From contig NZ_QHJQ01000003.1 in NCBI RefSeq assembly GCF_003185655.1, forward strand, positions 186,001 through 250,000: a stretch of DNA of 64,000 nucleotides, in the 5' to 3' direction. This document shows, piece after piece, positions 7,658-16,349 of this stretch; position 1 is the first letter of the stretch; the number at the start of each line of letters is the position of its first letter. This DNA is from Coraliomargarita sinensis. Lineage in GTDB: Bacteria; Verrucomicrobiota; Verrucomicrobiia; Opitutales; Coraliomargaritaceae. Under the pieces are notes generated by a model. That model saw only the letters and a program-made list of their open reading frames with translations. It was not told the DNA's origin and did no database searches. Made by a program: the position numbers and the translations under genes.

Positions 7658-8224
7658 ATGACCAATTATAACTCGTCGAGATACTCGACACCTACCATCG
7701 CACCTGAGCTTTTAGCCCGGTTGCGAACTATCCAAAATCACAAGGCTTTGTCTGATCAGACGAACACCTTTTCAACTGTTTATCCACACCCTGGTGCATT
7801 TTGTATGCGGTGGTATACCTCATATACCTTGTTGCCGCATCCACACGTCATCGAGGCAACTGACCGAGGTAAATGCATCAGTCTTTTTGTTCTGATGTCC
7901 AAAGTCAGTGCTGTCCTGAAGCTTAAAATGAGGAAAGGGGTTTGGTGGTTAGATAACGATTACGATGAATCTGAATCAGGTGCCATACTTCCTGCCCACG
8001 CGTCATGCTACGGGGTCGGGCTTCGAACCTCAGCATCACATCAACAAATGCATGCGCTGAGCAACCCCCTGATGCTACCAAGGCAACAATTGCCGAAGCT
8101 GTCCAAATATAACGCAAGTTTGCTTATACAAGAGACACTCATCGCACAGCACCACGATGAAATCGCTGCTTTAATTGAGTCAGTACCTAACCCACAGCAC
8201 AAAAGGCTAAAGCGCACTGCATAA
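7658..8224 (+). CDS. Unknown 188-residue protein of the accessory element
   Basis: Not recognised. I take the ATG at 7658 (MTNYNSSRY) as the start. A longer frame from 7592 would run through the leader, while the chosen start follows the AT-rich leader type seen at the other genes of the element. The protein is soluble and mostly polar, with a central segment KVSAVLKLKMRKGVWWLDNDYDE split by charged residues, several scattered histidines, and a basic C-terminus (PQHKRLKRTA). No signal peptide or membrane segment is seen. It is a single-gene unit ending at a strong terminator (8251-8280). Confidence 0.65.
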   Translation: MTNYNSSRYSTPTIAPELLARLRTIQNHKALSDQTNTFSTVYPHPGAFCMRWYTSYTLLPHPHVIEATDRGKCISLFVLMSKVSAVLKLKMRKGVWWLDNDYDESESGAILPAHASCYGVGLRTSASHQQMHALSNPLMLPRQQLPKLSKYNASLLIQETLIAQHHDEIAALIESVPNPQHKRLKRTA

Positions 8225-8250
8225 ATTACTATCAGAGAAAAAATTTGGCG

Positions 8251-8280
8251 AGGCGGAGTTCATATAGAACTCCGCCTTTT
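8251..8280 (+). terminator. Intrinsic terminator
   Basis: A perfect 10-bp stem GGCGGAGTTC (8252-8261) / GAACTCCGCC (8267-8276) with loop ATATA is followed by TTTT. It ends the transcript of the gene at 7658. Confidence 0.9.
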
Positions 8281-8288
8281 CCATCTAT

Positions 8289-8326
8289 GCGCCGCGGCCC
8301 ACTTCCACGGGCCGCACGAAAGGCGC
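8289..8326 (+). promoter_or_regulatory. Two-part hairpin in the leader of the paralogous gene pair
   Basis: GCGCC (8289-8293) pairs with GGCGC (8322-8326), enclosing GCGGCCC (8294-8300) paired with GGGCCGC (8309-8315). It lies 37 nt before the start of the gene at 8363 and after the preceding terminator, so it may be in that mRNA's leader. Confidence 0.4.
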
Positions 8327-8362
8327 ACTGCCAAGAACTACAACAAAAAACCAAAATCCATC

Positions 8363-9016
8363 ATGAAAAAAATTCCAACCACCCTAATAAACCACGACGA
8401 GGGCGTAATTACCTTCTCCGGAAAACACGGCACACTTTATAGCTTCGAGGACGATATTTACGCATTCGAACCCCGCGAATTTGAGCAAATCACGTTTGCA
8501 TTCCAGGGGAGCTTATTGTCTCGATTCTTAGTCTCTCTGCGGACCGGAGTAGACGACCTGGAGATAGTGACAATCATACCAGAAGCGGTGAGCAATACCA
8601 CCTCGATTCCATTCGAAATCCGCATACACCTCTCCAGCGGGACGATTGCGATACTGGGATCTGATGATTCGGTTTATGCAACACGCCCTGTCCCATCCGA
8701 GCCTCATGGCCCGCCAAACAAACCAGCGACTGAGATTTGGAACGTATCTAAAACCGATCCATTCGCCAGAATGTCCGCGACCGAAAATGCGGTCTCACGA
8801 ATCGCTGATAATTTCGGAACGTTGTCGCCCGACCACACCCTTATGATCCTCTGGGACGCCTTTCAGGAGGCCTCGAAAACGGGATATCACAAACTACACA
8901 CCGAGCTACCGATCACATCAGCAGTGGGTAAATACTCGGCGGTCGAACACCTCTGCGGTCGTGTCGTGTTCTACTCGCCGGACGAAGTTCCGATGCCCTA
9001 CAGCCTCCAATTCTAA
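8363..9016 (+). CDS. Unknown 217-residue protein, paralogue of its downstream neighbour
   Basis: Not recognised. It appears homologous to the next gene. Both have an N-terminal beta-rich half with a conserved strand pair (SGTIAILGSDDSVYATRPVP here, EIVTLSEDGLIYRAQPLHP there). Both have a C-terminal helix then a strand (MILWDAFQEASKTGYHKL here, VLWMEFQ...KTGNYKI there) and end in CGRVVFY/PGRLFVLF. There is no signal peptide, membrane segment or catalytic motif. The genes are 22 nt apart and probably form one operon, consistent with a two-subunit complex from tandem duplication. Start ATG follows an A-rich leader without a Shine-Dalgarno. Confidence 0.7.
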   Translation: MKKIPTTLINHDEGVITFSGKHGTLYSFEDDIYAFEPREFEQITFAFQGSLLSRFLVSLRTGVDDLEIVTIIPEAVSNTTSIPFEIRIHLSSGTIAILGSDDSVYATRPVPSEPHGPPNKPATEIWNVSKTDPFARMSATENAVSRIADNFGTLSPDHTLMILWDAFQEASKTGYHKLHTELPITSAVGKYSAVEHLCGRVVFYSPDEVPMPYSLQF

Positions 9017-9038
9017 CCCCAATTAAAGAAATAAATAT

Positions 9039-9662
9039 ATGAAAGAAATTAACATCGACATCAACCGCTGCGGCGAGGGCCAACTCCTCAGCCACCGCAT
9101 CTCCAACATTGAACTCTGGCAGCTCGGAAAAGTGATTTTTTACTTACGTGCCCCCGTCGAGGACAACATCCTCTATGCATTCGCCTCCCCCGCTTTGGGG
9201 CGTTTCATCGTCGCCAACGACAAAGTTGAAATTCACGATGTGAAACTTACCATCGAACACACATTACCGGGCCGTACCGATGAGGCAAAACGACTTCACC
9301 TCACGCTTCAGACAAGAGAGATCGTGACATTAAGCGAAGATGGCCTCATCTACCGTGCTCAACCACTTCATCCCCGGCCCTTGGAATACACAGGGCGCCT
9401 TCTGTCCCCTCAAAAAATCTGGGGCGGGAGCCCAATGAGCTATCTGGGTCTGATACTCATCTCTGAGCGAATGTTCGATACTGTTGAAGACCTTGCCAAT
9501 AACGGAAACCAGCTTGAACTGATTGAAGTGCTCTGGATGGAGTTCCAGCGTGAGCTCAAAGCCGATCCCCAAAAGACCGGAAACTACAAAATCGCAGGAG
9601 AGTTTATGGCATTCTCTGCCCTCCGTTTACCTGGCCGTCTATTCGTATTATTTGACCTCTAA
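9039..9662 (+). CDS. Unknown 207-residue protein, paralogue of its upstream neighbour
   Basis: Not recognised beyond its similarity to the 217-residue protein encoded 22 nt upstream (shared central strand pair, shared LW-x-(D/E)-FQ helix, shared C-terminal GR-hydrophobic strand). The two have diverged strongly, so the duplication is old or the family arrives as heterologous pairs. Start ATG follows AAAGAAATAAATAT. The last 15 nt overlap the convergent winged-helix gene on the minus strand, so the two transcripts run into each other. Confidence 0.7.
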   Translation: MKEINIDINRCGEGQLLSHRISNIELWQLGKVIFYLRAPVEDNILYAFASPALGRFIVANDKVEIHDVKLTIEHTLPGRTDEAKRLHLTLQTREIVTLSEDGLIYRAQPLHPRPLEYTGRLLSPQKIWGGSPMSYLGLILISERMFDTVEDLANNGNQLELIEVLWMEFQRELKADPQKTGNYKIAGEFMAFSALRLPGRLFVLFDL

Positions 9663-9944
9663 ATAATACACTCGACCATTTGTAGCTCCATCCGCCACTA
9701 GCTGGCCATCCCTAAGCATGCCTAGAAGGGTCCGCCCGATGGTGGAATTCGGGATCCCGGAGGCTTCGACCATCTCATTGCGGGCTGCTGCACCCTTAAA
9801 GCAGAGGTAGTCGATCACCCGTCGTTCTCTCGCCCTTCGTCCCCGCTCAGGGGGCAAAGGGCGAGCGTTCTGAACCACAGACTCTTTCAGAGACAAGTTA
9901 CCATCCAAAGATTTCAATGCCTGACATAAGCGTGCGCTCAACAC
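9648..9944 (-). CDS. Winged-helix DNA-binding protein downstream of the recombinase
   Basis: The last ~60 residues look like a winged-helix domain: RVIDYLCFKGAAARNEMV, recognition-helix region EASGIPNSTIGRTLLGML, then a wing (GQLVADGATNGRVYYLEV). A role in controlling the recombinase or element genes would fit. The start is uncertain. The open frame begins with GTG at 9944. A better start, ATG at 9987 preceded by CAGGATAG, reads MDEEWETIADLLAPGVERTL in another frame and soon meets a stop. A single-base indel near 9920-9935 may have broken the original gene, or the short upstream frame may be a leader peptide. It follows the recombinase by 25-68 nt, so one operon is likely. Confidence 0.6.
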   Translation of the reverse strand: MLSARLCQALKSLDGNLSLKESVVQNARPLPPERGRRARERRVIDYLCFKGAAARNEMVEASGIPNSTIGRTLLGMLRDGQLVADGATNGRVYYLEVK

Positions 9945-10012
9945 CAGGAGCCAAAAGATCAGCGATGGTTTCCCACTCTTCGTCCATCTGACTATCCTGA
10001 TTTATTCGTATA

Positions 10013-11824
10013 CTAGCCTTGAGAAGAATAGTTCACCCGTGCGGAATTCTCGGCGTAGAAAAGTTTGAGTACCGATTTCACAAATCGCTTTGCCTCCGAC
10101 TGTGGGACCCCCGCCTTCTCACAAGCTGCCCATAGCATTTTCTCGGTAAGCTCCACTTTTCTGGACTGAATAGGAACAAGATTTCCAGAATGGGCATCCT
10201 CAGTATAAAAGTCGACATTGGTCATCAGGTCCGGGAGCTGACCAAGTGATTCTAGCCCGGATATCTTAACTGGTCCGCTGACCTCCTCAAACGATAAGAC
10301 TTCCCGTTCCAAGTCCCCAACGCCCCTTTGTATGAATACCGTGGAGACCTGTCCGTTTTTCCAATGCACTCGAATCAGGCGATTATAAATCTTACCCGTA
10401 ATTTTCTCACTCGTCAGGGTGATTTTATCAATTTGGCGTTTTAGGACATAATTCAGGCGGTCGTTCTGTTCCGCATCGAAATCCTCGTAGCCGTCCAATT
10501 CTATGGGTTCAACGGGAGCCACATTTTCCAAAGCGAAGATTTCCTGTTCAAACTCTTTTATGACGAATTCCAAGTCATTCTTTTCACTCTGCAATGCGTT
10601 AATTTTCTCGGTCGCAGCTTTGATATCAAGCCCAGCTTCAATCGCCTTCATCCAGTTAGCCTCTTTTTCCTTAACTTCGAGCAATGCTCCACGCTGGGAT
10701 TCCAGCTTTTGACGCAAACCAATGAGCTTAGTGTCCTCACCGCTCTTATTCAGCGCAGTATAGTCAAGGTCTTTGAACCAGTTGAAAAAAATAGACCTGA
10801 ATATATCAAATTTGATGCTCGGGTTTTCGCACTGGCTACTTCTTTTCGTACCGCATTTGTAAGCATGGTAACGCTTATCATTTCGTGATACACTCCCAAC
10901 CTGAGTAAAGTACATGCTATTGCCGCATTTTCCGCACTTCAGGAGGCCCGAAAACACATTCTTATGATTCACTGAGGCTCTTCCCTTTTTCGGAGTCCGT
11001 AATGCCCTCTCATGCTGCGCACGGTTGAAATCCTCCTTGGAGACAACGGCAGGATAGTAGTTCTCAATTTCATCACCCGAAATACGCAGAACACCATAGA
11101 CAGCGGGGTTTTTTAATAAGTCTTGAACCACTTTGTATTCCCATTTCCTTCCACGTGCGCTTTTAATACCCTCAGCATTGATCTTCTTGCAAACACGAGA
11201 AGCCCCGTAGCCCTCTAAATAAAGTTTAAAGATATAACGCACAGTTTCGGCCGAATCTTCGTCAACACACACCTCCCCGTCTACAGTGCGAATCCAATGA
11301 GGTTTCGAGCCAAGCCAAATACCTTCTCCGGAAATGACCTTTTCCTTTCGTTTCTTTATGCTTTCGCCGATGCGTTTGCTCTTGTGCCGGGATTCATCAT
11401 AAGCACGGGACATATACATGATGCTACCCATCAGCAGCATGAGATTGGATTGGACTGTCTCCCAGGTGTAAACCTGCCCATCCATCAACGTGTGAATCTC
11501 CATGCCCGCCTTCAAAAAGCGCTTAAAAATATCAAGCGCATCCAGAGGAGATTGGCGTGACACACGATCCAAACTTTCTACTATGAGGATGGTTCCGTTT
11601 GGGATTTTGCCTTCCTCTGCAGCAGCCAACAATGTCCCCAAATTGCCACTATTCGTGTTATTTTTCTTTTTGTAGGCGCTGACCCCTTCATCTGTAATTT
11701 CAACAAGCTCCAAGCCCAACTTCTCGGCATACTCTTTACCATTAGCCAACTGCCTGCGAATCGTGTCTCCCCGCCGTTGCTGCGCGGATGAGTATCGAGA
11801 ATATAGAATGGCTTGCCTCATCAT
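10013..11824 (-). CDS. Large serine recombinase (integrase of the accessory element)
   Basis: About 603 residues. The N-terminal resolvase domain carries the motif YSRYSSAQQ, with catalytic Ser at residue 12, then RRQLANGKEYAEKLG and VESLDRVSR. The Recombinase domain (about 170-280) is followed by a zinc ribbon (CGKCGNSMYF...YKCGTKRSSQC, about 305-345), a long coiled coil (about 370-450) and a C-terminal tail. This order is that of phage-type large serine integrases, which join attP and attB directionally. The frame extends upstream to a TTG at 11857, but a predicted promoter -10 box lies there, so the ATG at 11824 is preferred. The gene lies at the right boundary of the element and reads inward. 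Confidence 0.93.
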   Translation of the reverse strand: MMRQAILYSRYSSAQQRRGDTIRRQLANGKEYAEKLGLELVEITDEGVSAYKKKNNTNSGNLGTLLAAAEEGKIPNGTILIVESLDRVSRQSPLDALDIFKRFLKAGMEIHTLMDGQVYTWETVQSNLMLLMGSIMYMSRAYDESRHKSKRIGESIKKRKEKVISGEGIWLGSKPHWIRTVDGEVCVDEDSAETVRYIFKLYLEGYGASRVCKKINAEGIKSARGRKWEYKVVQDLLKNPAVYGVLRISGDEIENYYPAVVSKEDFNRAQHERALRTPKKGRASVNHKNVFSGLLKCGKCGNSMYFTQVGSVSRNDKRYHAYKCGTKRSSQCENPSIKFDIFRSIFFNWFKDLDYTALNKSGEDTKLIGLRQKLESQRGALLEVKEKEANWMKAIEAGLDIKAATEKINALQSEKNDLEFVIKEFEQEIFALENVAPVEPIELDGYEDFDAEQNDRLNYVLKRQIDKITLTSEKITGKIYNRLIRVHWKNGQVSTVFIQRGVGDLEREVLSFEEVSGPVKISGLESLGQLPDLMTNVDFYTEDAHSGNLVPIQSRKVELTEKMLWAACEKAGVPQSEAKRFVKSVLKLFYAENSARVNYSSQG

Positions 11825-11848
11825 CTCATAAATGGATTCTCTTGGGAT

Positions 11849-11876
11849 TTTATACAAGTGTATAATTGATTACCAA
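11849..11876 (-). promoter_or_regulatory. Promoter of the recombinase gene
   Basis: On the minus strand TTGGTA (11876-11871) and TATAAA (11854-11849) are 16 nt apart, placing the transcript start near 11840. This rules out the upstream TTG start and supports the ATG at 11824. Confidence 0.5.
11850..11865. other. Candidate attachment-site core of the serine recombinase
   Basis: TTATACA-AG-TGTATAA is a perfect 7-bp inverted repeat around a two-base centre, the layout of serine-integrase core sites (dyad around a crossover dinucleotide). It lies exactly at the junction between the recombinase gene and the remnant of the interrupted flavoprotein gene. It overlaps the promoter, so it could instead be an operator. 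Confidence 0.4.
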
Positions 11877-12112
11877 TAAAGAAGAGTTCGTCACCTGCAG
11901 CGGCGTCCTGTTGAAGCAAGTCGTTTTCCGAAACATGGAGAGCATGCTTGTGCCCGGCTTGCACTTCGCCGGGGACTGCCTGGACATGATGGAATTAGCG
12001 GCGGTTCAACTTCCAGGCGGCCTGGACGAGCGGACGACTTGCCGGGGAAGCGATGGCCACAACGAAAGCCTCTTTCAAACATGAGCCGAAGCTTTTTGAC
12101 ACTGATTTATAG
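11866..12112 (+). pseudogene. 3' fragment of a BaiN/HI0933-family flavoprotein gene, frameshifted
   Basis: Translation gives [16 protein letters not shown], then [19 protein letters not shown], then after frame correction (D)[19 protein letters not shown], then EAMA and a stop at 12110-12112. This is the conserved C-terminus of NAD(P)/FAD-dependent oxidoreductases of the HI0933/BaiN family (typical pattern TAGGV...TMESKLVPGLYFAGE.LD.DG..GG.N.Q.AW..G). About the first three quarters of the gene are missing. Two apparent one-base losses, one just after GACAT near 11990 and one in GGTTCAAC near 12005, show it is decaying. The fragment starts where the recombinase promoter begins, so I infer the element inserted into this gene and left the 5' part at its other end, outside the window. 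Confidence 0.8.
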
Positions 12113-12120
12113 ATACGAAA

Positions 12121-12150
12121 AGGGGCCACTTACATTTGTAAGTAGCCCCT
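12121..12150 (-). terminator. Terminator shared by converging ends
   Basis: AGGGGCCACTTAC and GTAAGTAGCCCCT form a 13-bp stem with one mismatch. On the minus strand it is followed by TTTT, so it most likely ends the large PEP-CTERM gene, about 35 nt after its stop. Confidence 0.8.
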
Positions 12151-12184
12151 GAAAATGAAGCCCAGGATAGCCGCTTCAGGTGAG

Positions 12185-15100
12185 TTATCGGCGACGACGT
12201 ACCATAACCAACATCAACCCAAGGGAACCCGACAGGAGGGCAAAAGAAGATAGCTCTGGAACAACGACCAATTGCAAACTGCCTTCTTGGAAGTAGGCGA
12301 AGTTCTCACCTAATTCAACTTGGTTGGCAGAACCGAAGTTTTGAACAGAACTGAAATCGAACGTCGCATCACCACCGATGATCGTGTAGGTACCCGGAGC
12401 GAGATTCGGATCAAGGTTGAGCAAATCCGCTATTGCCAAATCGCCCAAGTCGACAGTTGTACCGGCTGATGTCATTAAAGTGCTGGTAGGATTGAACCAG
12501 AACTGCGCATCATCGGAAAGAATCAGATCTCCACCAAGGGTTCCGTTACCACCGATTATCCCAGCGCTGACGGTCACCGCTCCGGTAGCAGCACTGTTGT
12601 CACCATTAACGAACAGCGTACCTCCATTTACGTCGGTTGCCCCGGTGTAAGTGTTCGTACCGGAAAGGTTCCAGGTTCCATCACCTGTTTTTGCGACACT
12701 GATAACCGCGTCCGTACCGTCGACAATATTCCCGCTGAACGAGTTATCGCCCGTGTTGTCACCTCCGAGCATCAATGTCTTTGCCCCTGCTGCACTCACA
12801 ACAAGGTTCGAGCTCACAGAGATTGTGCTAGCTGCGTCAGAACTATTATTTTGAATCCTCGCACCACCAGTGTTGCTGAGAGTCAGGCTGCCGAGTGTGA
12901 TCGGAGCAACGGCACTGCTACCCAAGGTAAAGTCCATATCCTTCGTACCGTTGGAAACCAGGTTGACTCCATCACCTAAGCTATTCACTGAAACGGGTGC
13001 ATTACCTTGATTTCCATTACCACCGTAGTTGGTGATAATCGTACCAGTAAATGTGTTATCGGTACTGGAGAAAGTAAGGAACTGGCCACCATTACCGCCA
13101 GTCGAGTCATAAAAGAGCGTACCGCTTCCGGTAAGTGCTCCGGTAAAGTTCGCTTGATAAAACTGATTGGATCCACGAACGGTTGCAGTCACTCCATCGG
13201 AAATACTGATCCCTTGCTCGTAAGTATCACCCGCAGCTGTACTATTGTAAGCAAGACTGAGTTGGGCATCTCCTGTGAAATTGATAGTGTTGTTCGATCC
13301 AAGCATATTGGAAGCATCGCTATTCGAGGCCAAACTTAGTTCTCCGCCAGACAGGTTGATATCTCCGGAGAAAGTATTGCCTTCGTTGAGAATAGCCAAG
13401 TTACCTCCGCTAACAGAAATCCCTCCGGTATGGCTCAGAACGCCTGACAAGGTCTGATCACCGCTTACAGACAATGCCAAACTACCGCCTCCGGCACCAT
13501 CCTGAATATTTCCGGAGTAGTTAAGACCGGTACCCGCGATAGTCAAAGTCGCTGCACCTGCATTACCGTTTTCTACGATAGAAGAACTCGCGCTACCTGC
13601 AAGTCCGTTGGTGGTAACACTATATCCATTCAAGGCGAATGTTCCGGTGCTACCATCATAAAAATTCACCACGTTGCTATTGAGCGCGTCGGTGCTGCCC
13701 AGTTGCACCTTACCTTCGGCAATGTAGAGGCCCCCATCGAAGGTGTTTGTACCTGAAAGCGTCAGAGTGTTCGCCCCTAATTTTGAAAGAGCTCTCGATG
13801 CCGTAAGTGCTGTGCTTTGAGTAAAATCACCTGTTGATGTATCAATAGCGACACCGGATGCTGCGTCCAGATTGATTCCAGTTGCACCTCCCAAGTTACC
13901 GGTATTGAAGAGTGTAGCGACATCGGTTTCCGAATAATCAGTAACGCCGTCACCGCCGGCACCCAAACCAACCGTGCCAGCCGCTGCAACGTTCACAGTG
14001 GAGCTGGAAGACTTAGCCGCTTTGTTGGCGAAGGTGAGAATACCTTCATTGATCGATGTATCTCCGGTGTATGTATTTGCACCAGAAAGAGTTTGGAAGC
14101 CCGAGCCGGCCTTAGTAATCGTCATGCCGGTAGCACCGTCAGCAATCGCCCCGGAATATGAACTGGATACACCGGCTTGAGAATTAAGAGTGAGTGCGGT
14201 GACACCGCTATAGCCACCCGAGGTTGTCGTGAAGATGCTGTCGAGATCCTTTGTTCCTTCAAGGCCGCCCAAAGTTAGTGTGGTTACAGTTGTTTTCAGA
14301 CCATTTGATGCGTCACCGGTTATGAAGTTTGATGTATCAAGTACACTATTCTGGAGGGCCAGTGAGTCTCCAAGTGAGAGAATACCCGCATCGACTGTAA
14401 TAGCTCCTGTAAAGGTATTTGCAGCACTCAATGTCAGTGTGCCGAGTCCCGCTTTATTGAGACCGCCGGTATTGGTATTGTCGATAATGCTGGCAAAAGT
14501 TACGTCTTCGCCATTGGTGTCCAAAGAGACTGCACCAGTGCTGTTTTGAATGCGATTTGAGTAGTCGTTAGCAGCGCTGGCTGAAGTGAAGCGCAAAACC
14601 CCACCCTTGAAAGTGATGTCTCCGAGTGTTCCCAAGGCGTCAGCTGAGGCAGCTTCCACAACACCACCGTTGATGATGGTGCCGCCGTCATACGTATTTG
14701 TCCCAGAAAGAGACAAGACGTTGAGACCCAACTTGATCAGTGTGCGGGATGCGGTTAAAGCGGAACTAAGAGTAAAATCCCCGGCAGTCGTATCGACTGC
14801 AACACCTGAACCAGATCCAAGATTCATGCCGCCGGACAAAGCCAAGCTTCCAGTATTGAATAAGGTGGACACATCCGAATCGGAGTAGTCGGAAACACCA
14901 TCGACACCAACGCCCAGGCCGATCGTGCCAGCATTACCTGCTGTGATCGCACCGCTAGCTTGTGCATTCTTATCCGCAAATACCAGGATACCATCATTTA
15001 CAGTCGTTGTTCCAGTGTAAGTGTTTGTCCCGTTCAGGATCCAGGTGCCGGCCCCGTTCTTGACGAGTTTGATCGAATCAGCAGCACCATCGACTCCGTC

Positions 15101-16210
15101 GGAAATCCCTGCGATTGTATTTCTGCCCTCATTCACCCCGTCCAAGACTAAATTACGACTCGTTGTCTGAGTAACGAGCAAGTCCTGGTTGATATTAATC
15201 GTAACATCGGTGTTCGTGTTCGTATTCTCAATTGTAACGTCTTTATTCTTGTTTCCGGAAAGGACCAACTGGCGATTATCAAAAACCAGAGCTGATGTTG
15301 CACCGGTCCCCAGAGCAAATCTCAAACCATTCCCCTTATTGGACGAGGCGATTTCAAGTGTACTGCCCACGGCATCGGCAAGGCTGTTTACTGTCAGACT
15401 TTTGTTGCCGTCATTGCTTGCGCCAATAACAACATCTCCAGTAAACGTGTTGTTCGTACTCTCGAGAGTAAGGTCGTAGAATGCGCTAAAGCCCACACCG
15501 CTCATTTGTATTCCGCCGTCACCCGAAATATCGCCGGCAATGACTCCAACATCATTACTGCCTTGGTTAAAATCAAGAGTGGTATCGGAGTCCAGGAATA
15601 TGTCCCGATTCAGGACTGCACCATCGCCAAGTTGAAGTGACGAATTTCCGGTTACGTCAATGCCGTTGCTGGCATCGCCTAATGCACCATCACCGGCAAC
15701 GAACAGTACACCTTGATTCAACTGAACGTCCCCGGTAAAACTATTGTTCAAATTGTTAAGTGCAAGCAATCTGCCGCCGGTCTTTATGAAACCTTCGGAG
15801 CCGGCGATCAAAGCATCCATATAAAGTGTGGCTCCAGCACCCCCATCAACATCCAGTGTCGGCGTACCAAACCCTCCACCGTCAAGCGTGATAGTGTACC
15901 CTTCAACAATCGTCATTATTTTACTATCAAACCCGCCGAGCTGTGCAGTGATATTTCCGAAAGTCCGATCCGAGTTGAGATCAAAGAAAAGGTCCGTGCT
16001 CAGCCCCAGATTGAATTCGATTGTGTCGCCAGCCACGGTACTAGGCACAGCACCGCCACTCCAGTTCGTACTGTCTATCCAATCTTCAGAACCACCGCTG
16101 TTGTCGCTGAAGTTGTAAGTGGTTTGGGCAACAACTGTGATGGTCGCAGCAGAGAGCGCGATGGCTACCACGGAAAGAGGCAATTTGGTACGAGTTAGGG
16201 TAATGTGCAT
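12185..16210 (-). CDS. Secreted beta-strand-repeat protein with PEP-CTERM sorting signal
   Basis: About 1341 residues from the preferred ATG at 16210 (a GTG at 16231 is possible). A signal peptide (LPLSVVAIALSAATITVVAQ) is followed by many autotransporter-associated beta-strand repeats of the type G-x-W-x-L-x-GTNTYTGTTTVNDGIL, rich in Gly, Ser, Thr and Asn, which should fold as a long right-handed beta-helix. The C-terminus is a PEP-CTERM-type signal: VPE, a hydrophobic helix (FALLSGSLGLMLVMV), then RRRR. There is no outer-membrane beta-barrel, so it is not a classical autotransporter. PEP-CTERM proteins are thought to be processed by exosortase and displayed or released. Likely a surface or matrix adhesin; substrate unknown. 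Confidence 0.85.
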   Translation of the reverse strand: MHITLTRTKLPLSVVAIALSAATITVVAQTTYNFSDNSGGSEDWIDSTNWSGGAVPSTVAGDTIEFNLGLSTDLFFDLNSDRTFGNITAQLGGFDSKIMTIVEGYTITLDGGGFGTPTLDVDGGAGATLYMDALIAGSEGFIKTGGRLLALNNLNNSFTGDVQLNQGVLFVAGDGALGDASNGIDVTGNSSLQLGDGAVLNRDIFLDSDTTLDFNQGSNDVGVIAGDISGDGGIQMSGVGFSAFYDLTLESTNNTFTGDVVIGASNDGNKSLTVNSLADAVGSTLEIASSNKGNGLRFALGTGATSALVFDNRQLVLSGNKNKDVTIENTNTNTDVTININQDLLVTQTTSRNLVLDGVNEGRNTIAGISDGVDGAADSIKLVKNGAGTWILNGTNTYTGTTTVNDGILVFADKNAQASGAITAGNAGTIGLGVGVDGVSDYSDSDVSTLFNTGSLALSGGMNLGSGSGVAVDTTAGDFTLSSALTASRTLIKLGLNVLSLSGTNTYDGGTIINGGVVEAASADALGTLGDITFKGGVLRFTSASAANDYSNRIQNSTGAVSLDTNGEDVTFASIIDNTNTGGLNKAGLGTLTLSAANTFTGAITVDAGILSLGDSLALQNSVLDTSNFITGDASNGLKTTVTTLTLGGLEGTKDLDSIFTTTSGGYSGVTALTLNSQAGVSSSYSGAIADGATGMTITKAGSGFQTLSGANTYTGDTSINEGILTFANKAAKSSSSTVNVAAAGTVGLGAGGDGVTDYSETDVATLFNTGNLGGATGINLDAASGVAIDTSTGDFTQSTALTASRALSKLGANTLTLSGTNTFDGGLYIAEGKVQLGSTDALNSNVVNFYDGSTGTFALNGYSVTTNGLAGSASSSIVENGNAGAATLTIAGTGLNYSGNIQDGAGGGSLALSVSGDQTLSGVLSHTGGISVSGGNLAILNEGNTFSGDINLSGGELSLASNSDASNMLGSNNTINFTGDAQLSLAYNSTAAGDTYEQGISISDGVTATVRGSNQFYQANFTGALTGSGTLFYDSTGGNGGQFLTFSSTDNTFTGTIITNYGGNGNQGNAPVSVNSLGDGVNLVSNGTKDMDFTLGSSAVAPITLGSLTLSNTGGARIQNNSSDAASTISVSSNLVVSAAGAKTLMLGGDNTGDNSFSGNIVDGTDAVISVAKTGDGTWNLSGTNTYTGATDVNGGTLFVNGDNSAATGAVTVSAGIIGGNGTLGGDLILSDDAQFWFNPTSTLMTSAGTTVDLGDLAIADLLNLDPNLAPGTYTIIGGDATFDFSSVQNFGSANQVELGENFAYFQEGSLQLVVVPELSSFALLSGSLGLMLVMVRRRR

Positions 16211-16349
16211 TTCCGAAGGCTTGAAGTTCACACCTACTTTACAAGTGAAAAAAAATCTACAACCTGTCCTTTTGAGTACACCATTTTAGCCTAATTCAAA
16301 AGACCGGTAAATTAGTCACCGGCGGCGGTATCACCGGCGGCTTCAATTT

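Noticed and set aside
11825..11857. TTG start of the recombinase at 11857
   Set aside because: It overlaps the predicted -10 box and the dyad. ATG 11824 precedes the conserved resolvase motif at the usual distance.
12185..16210. Classical type V autotransporter
   Set aside because: There is no C-terminal beta-barrel; the protein ends in a PEP-CTERM-type signal.
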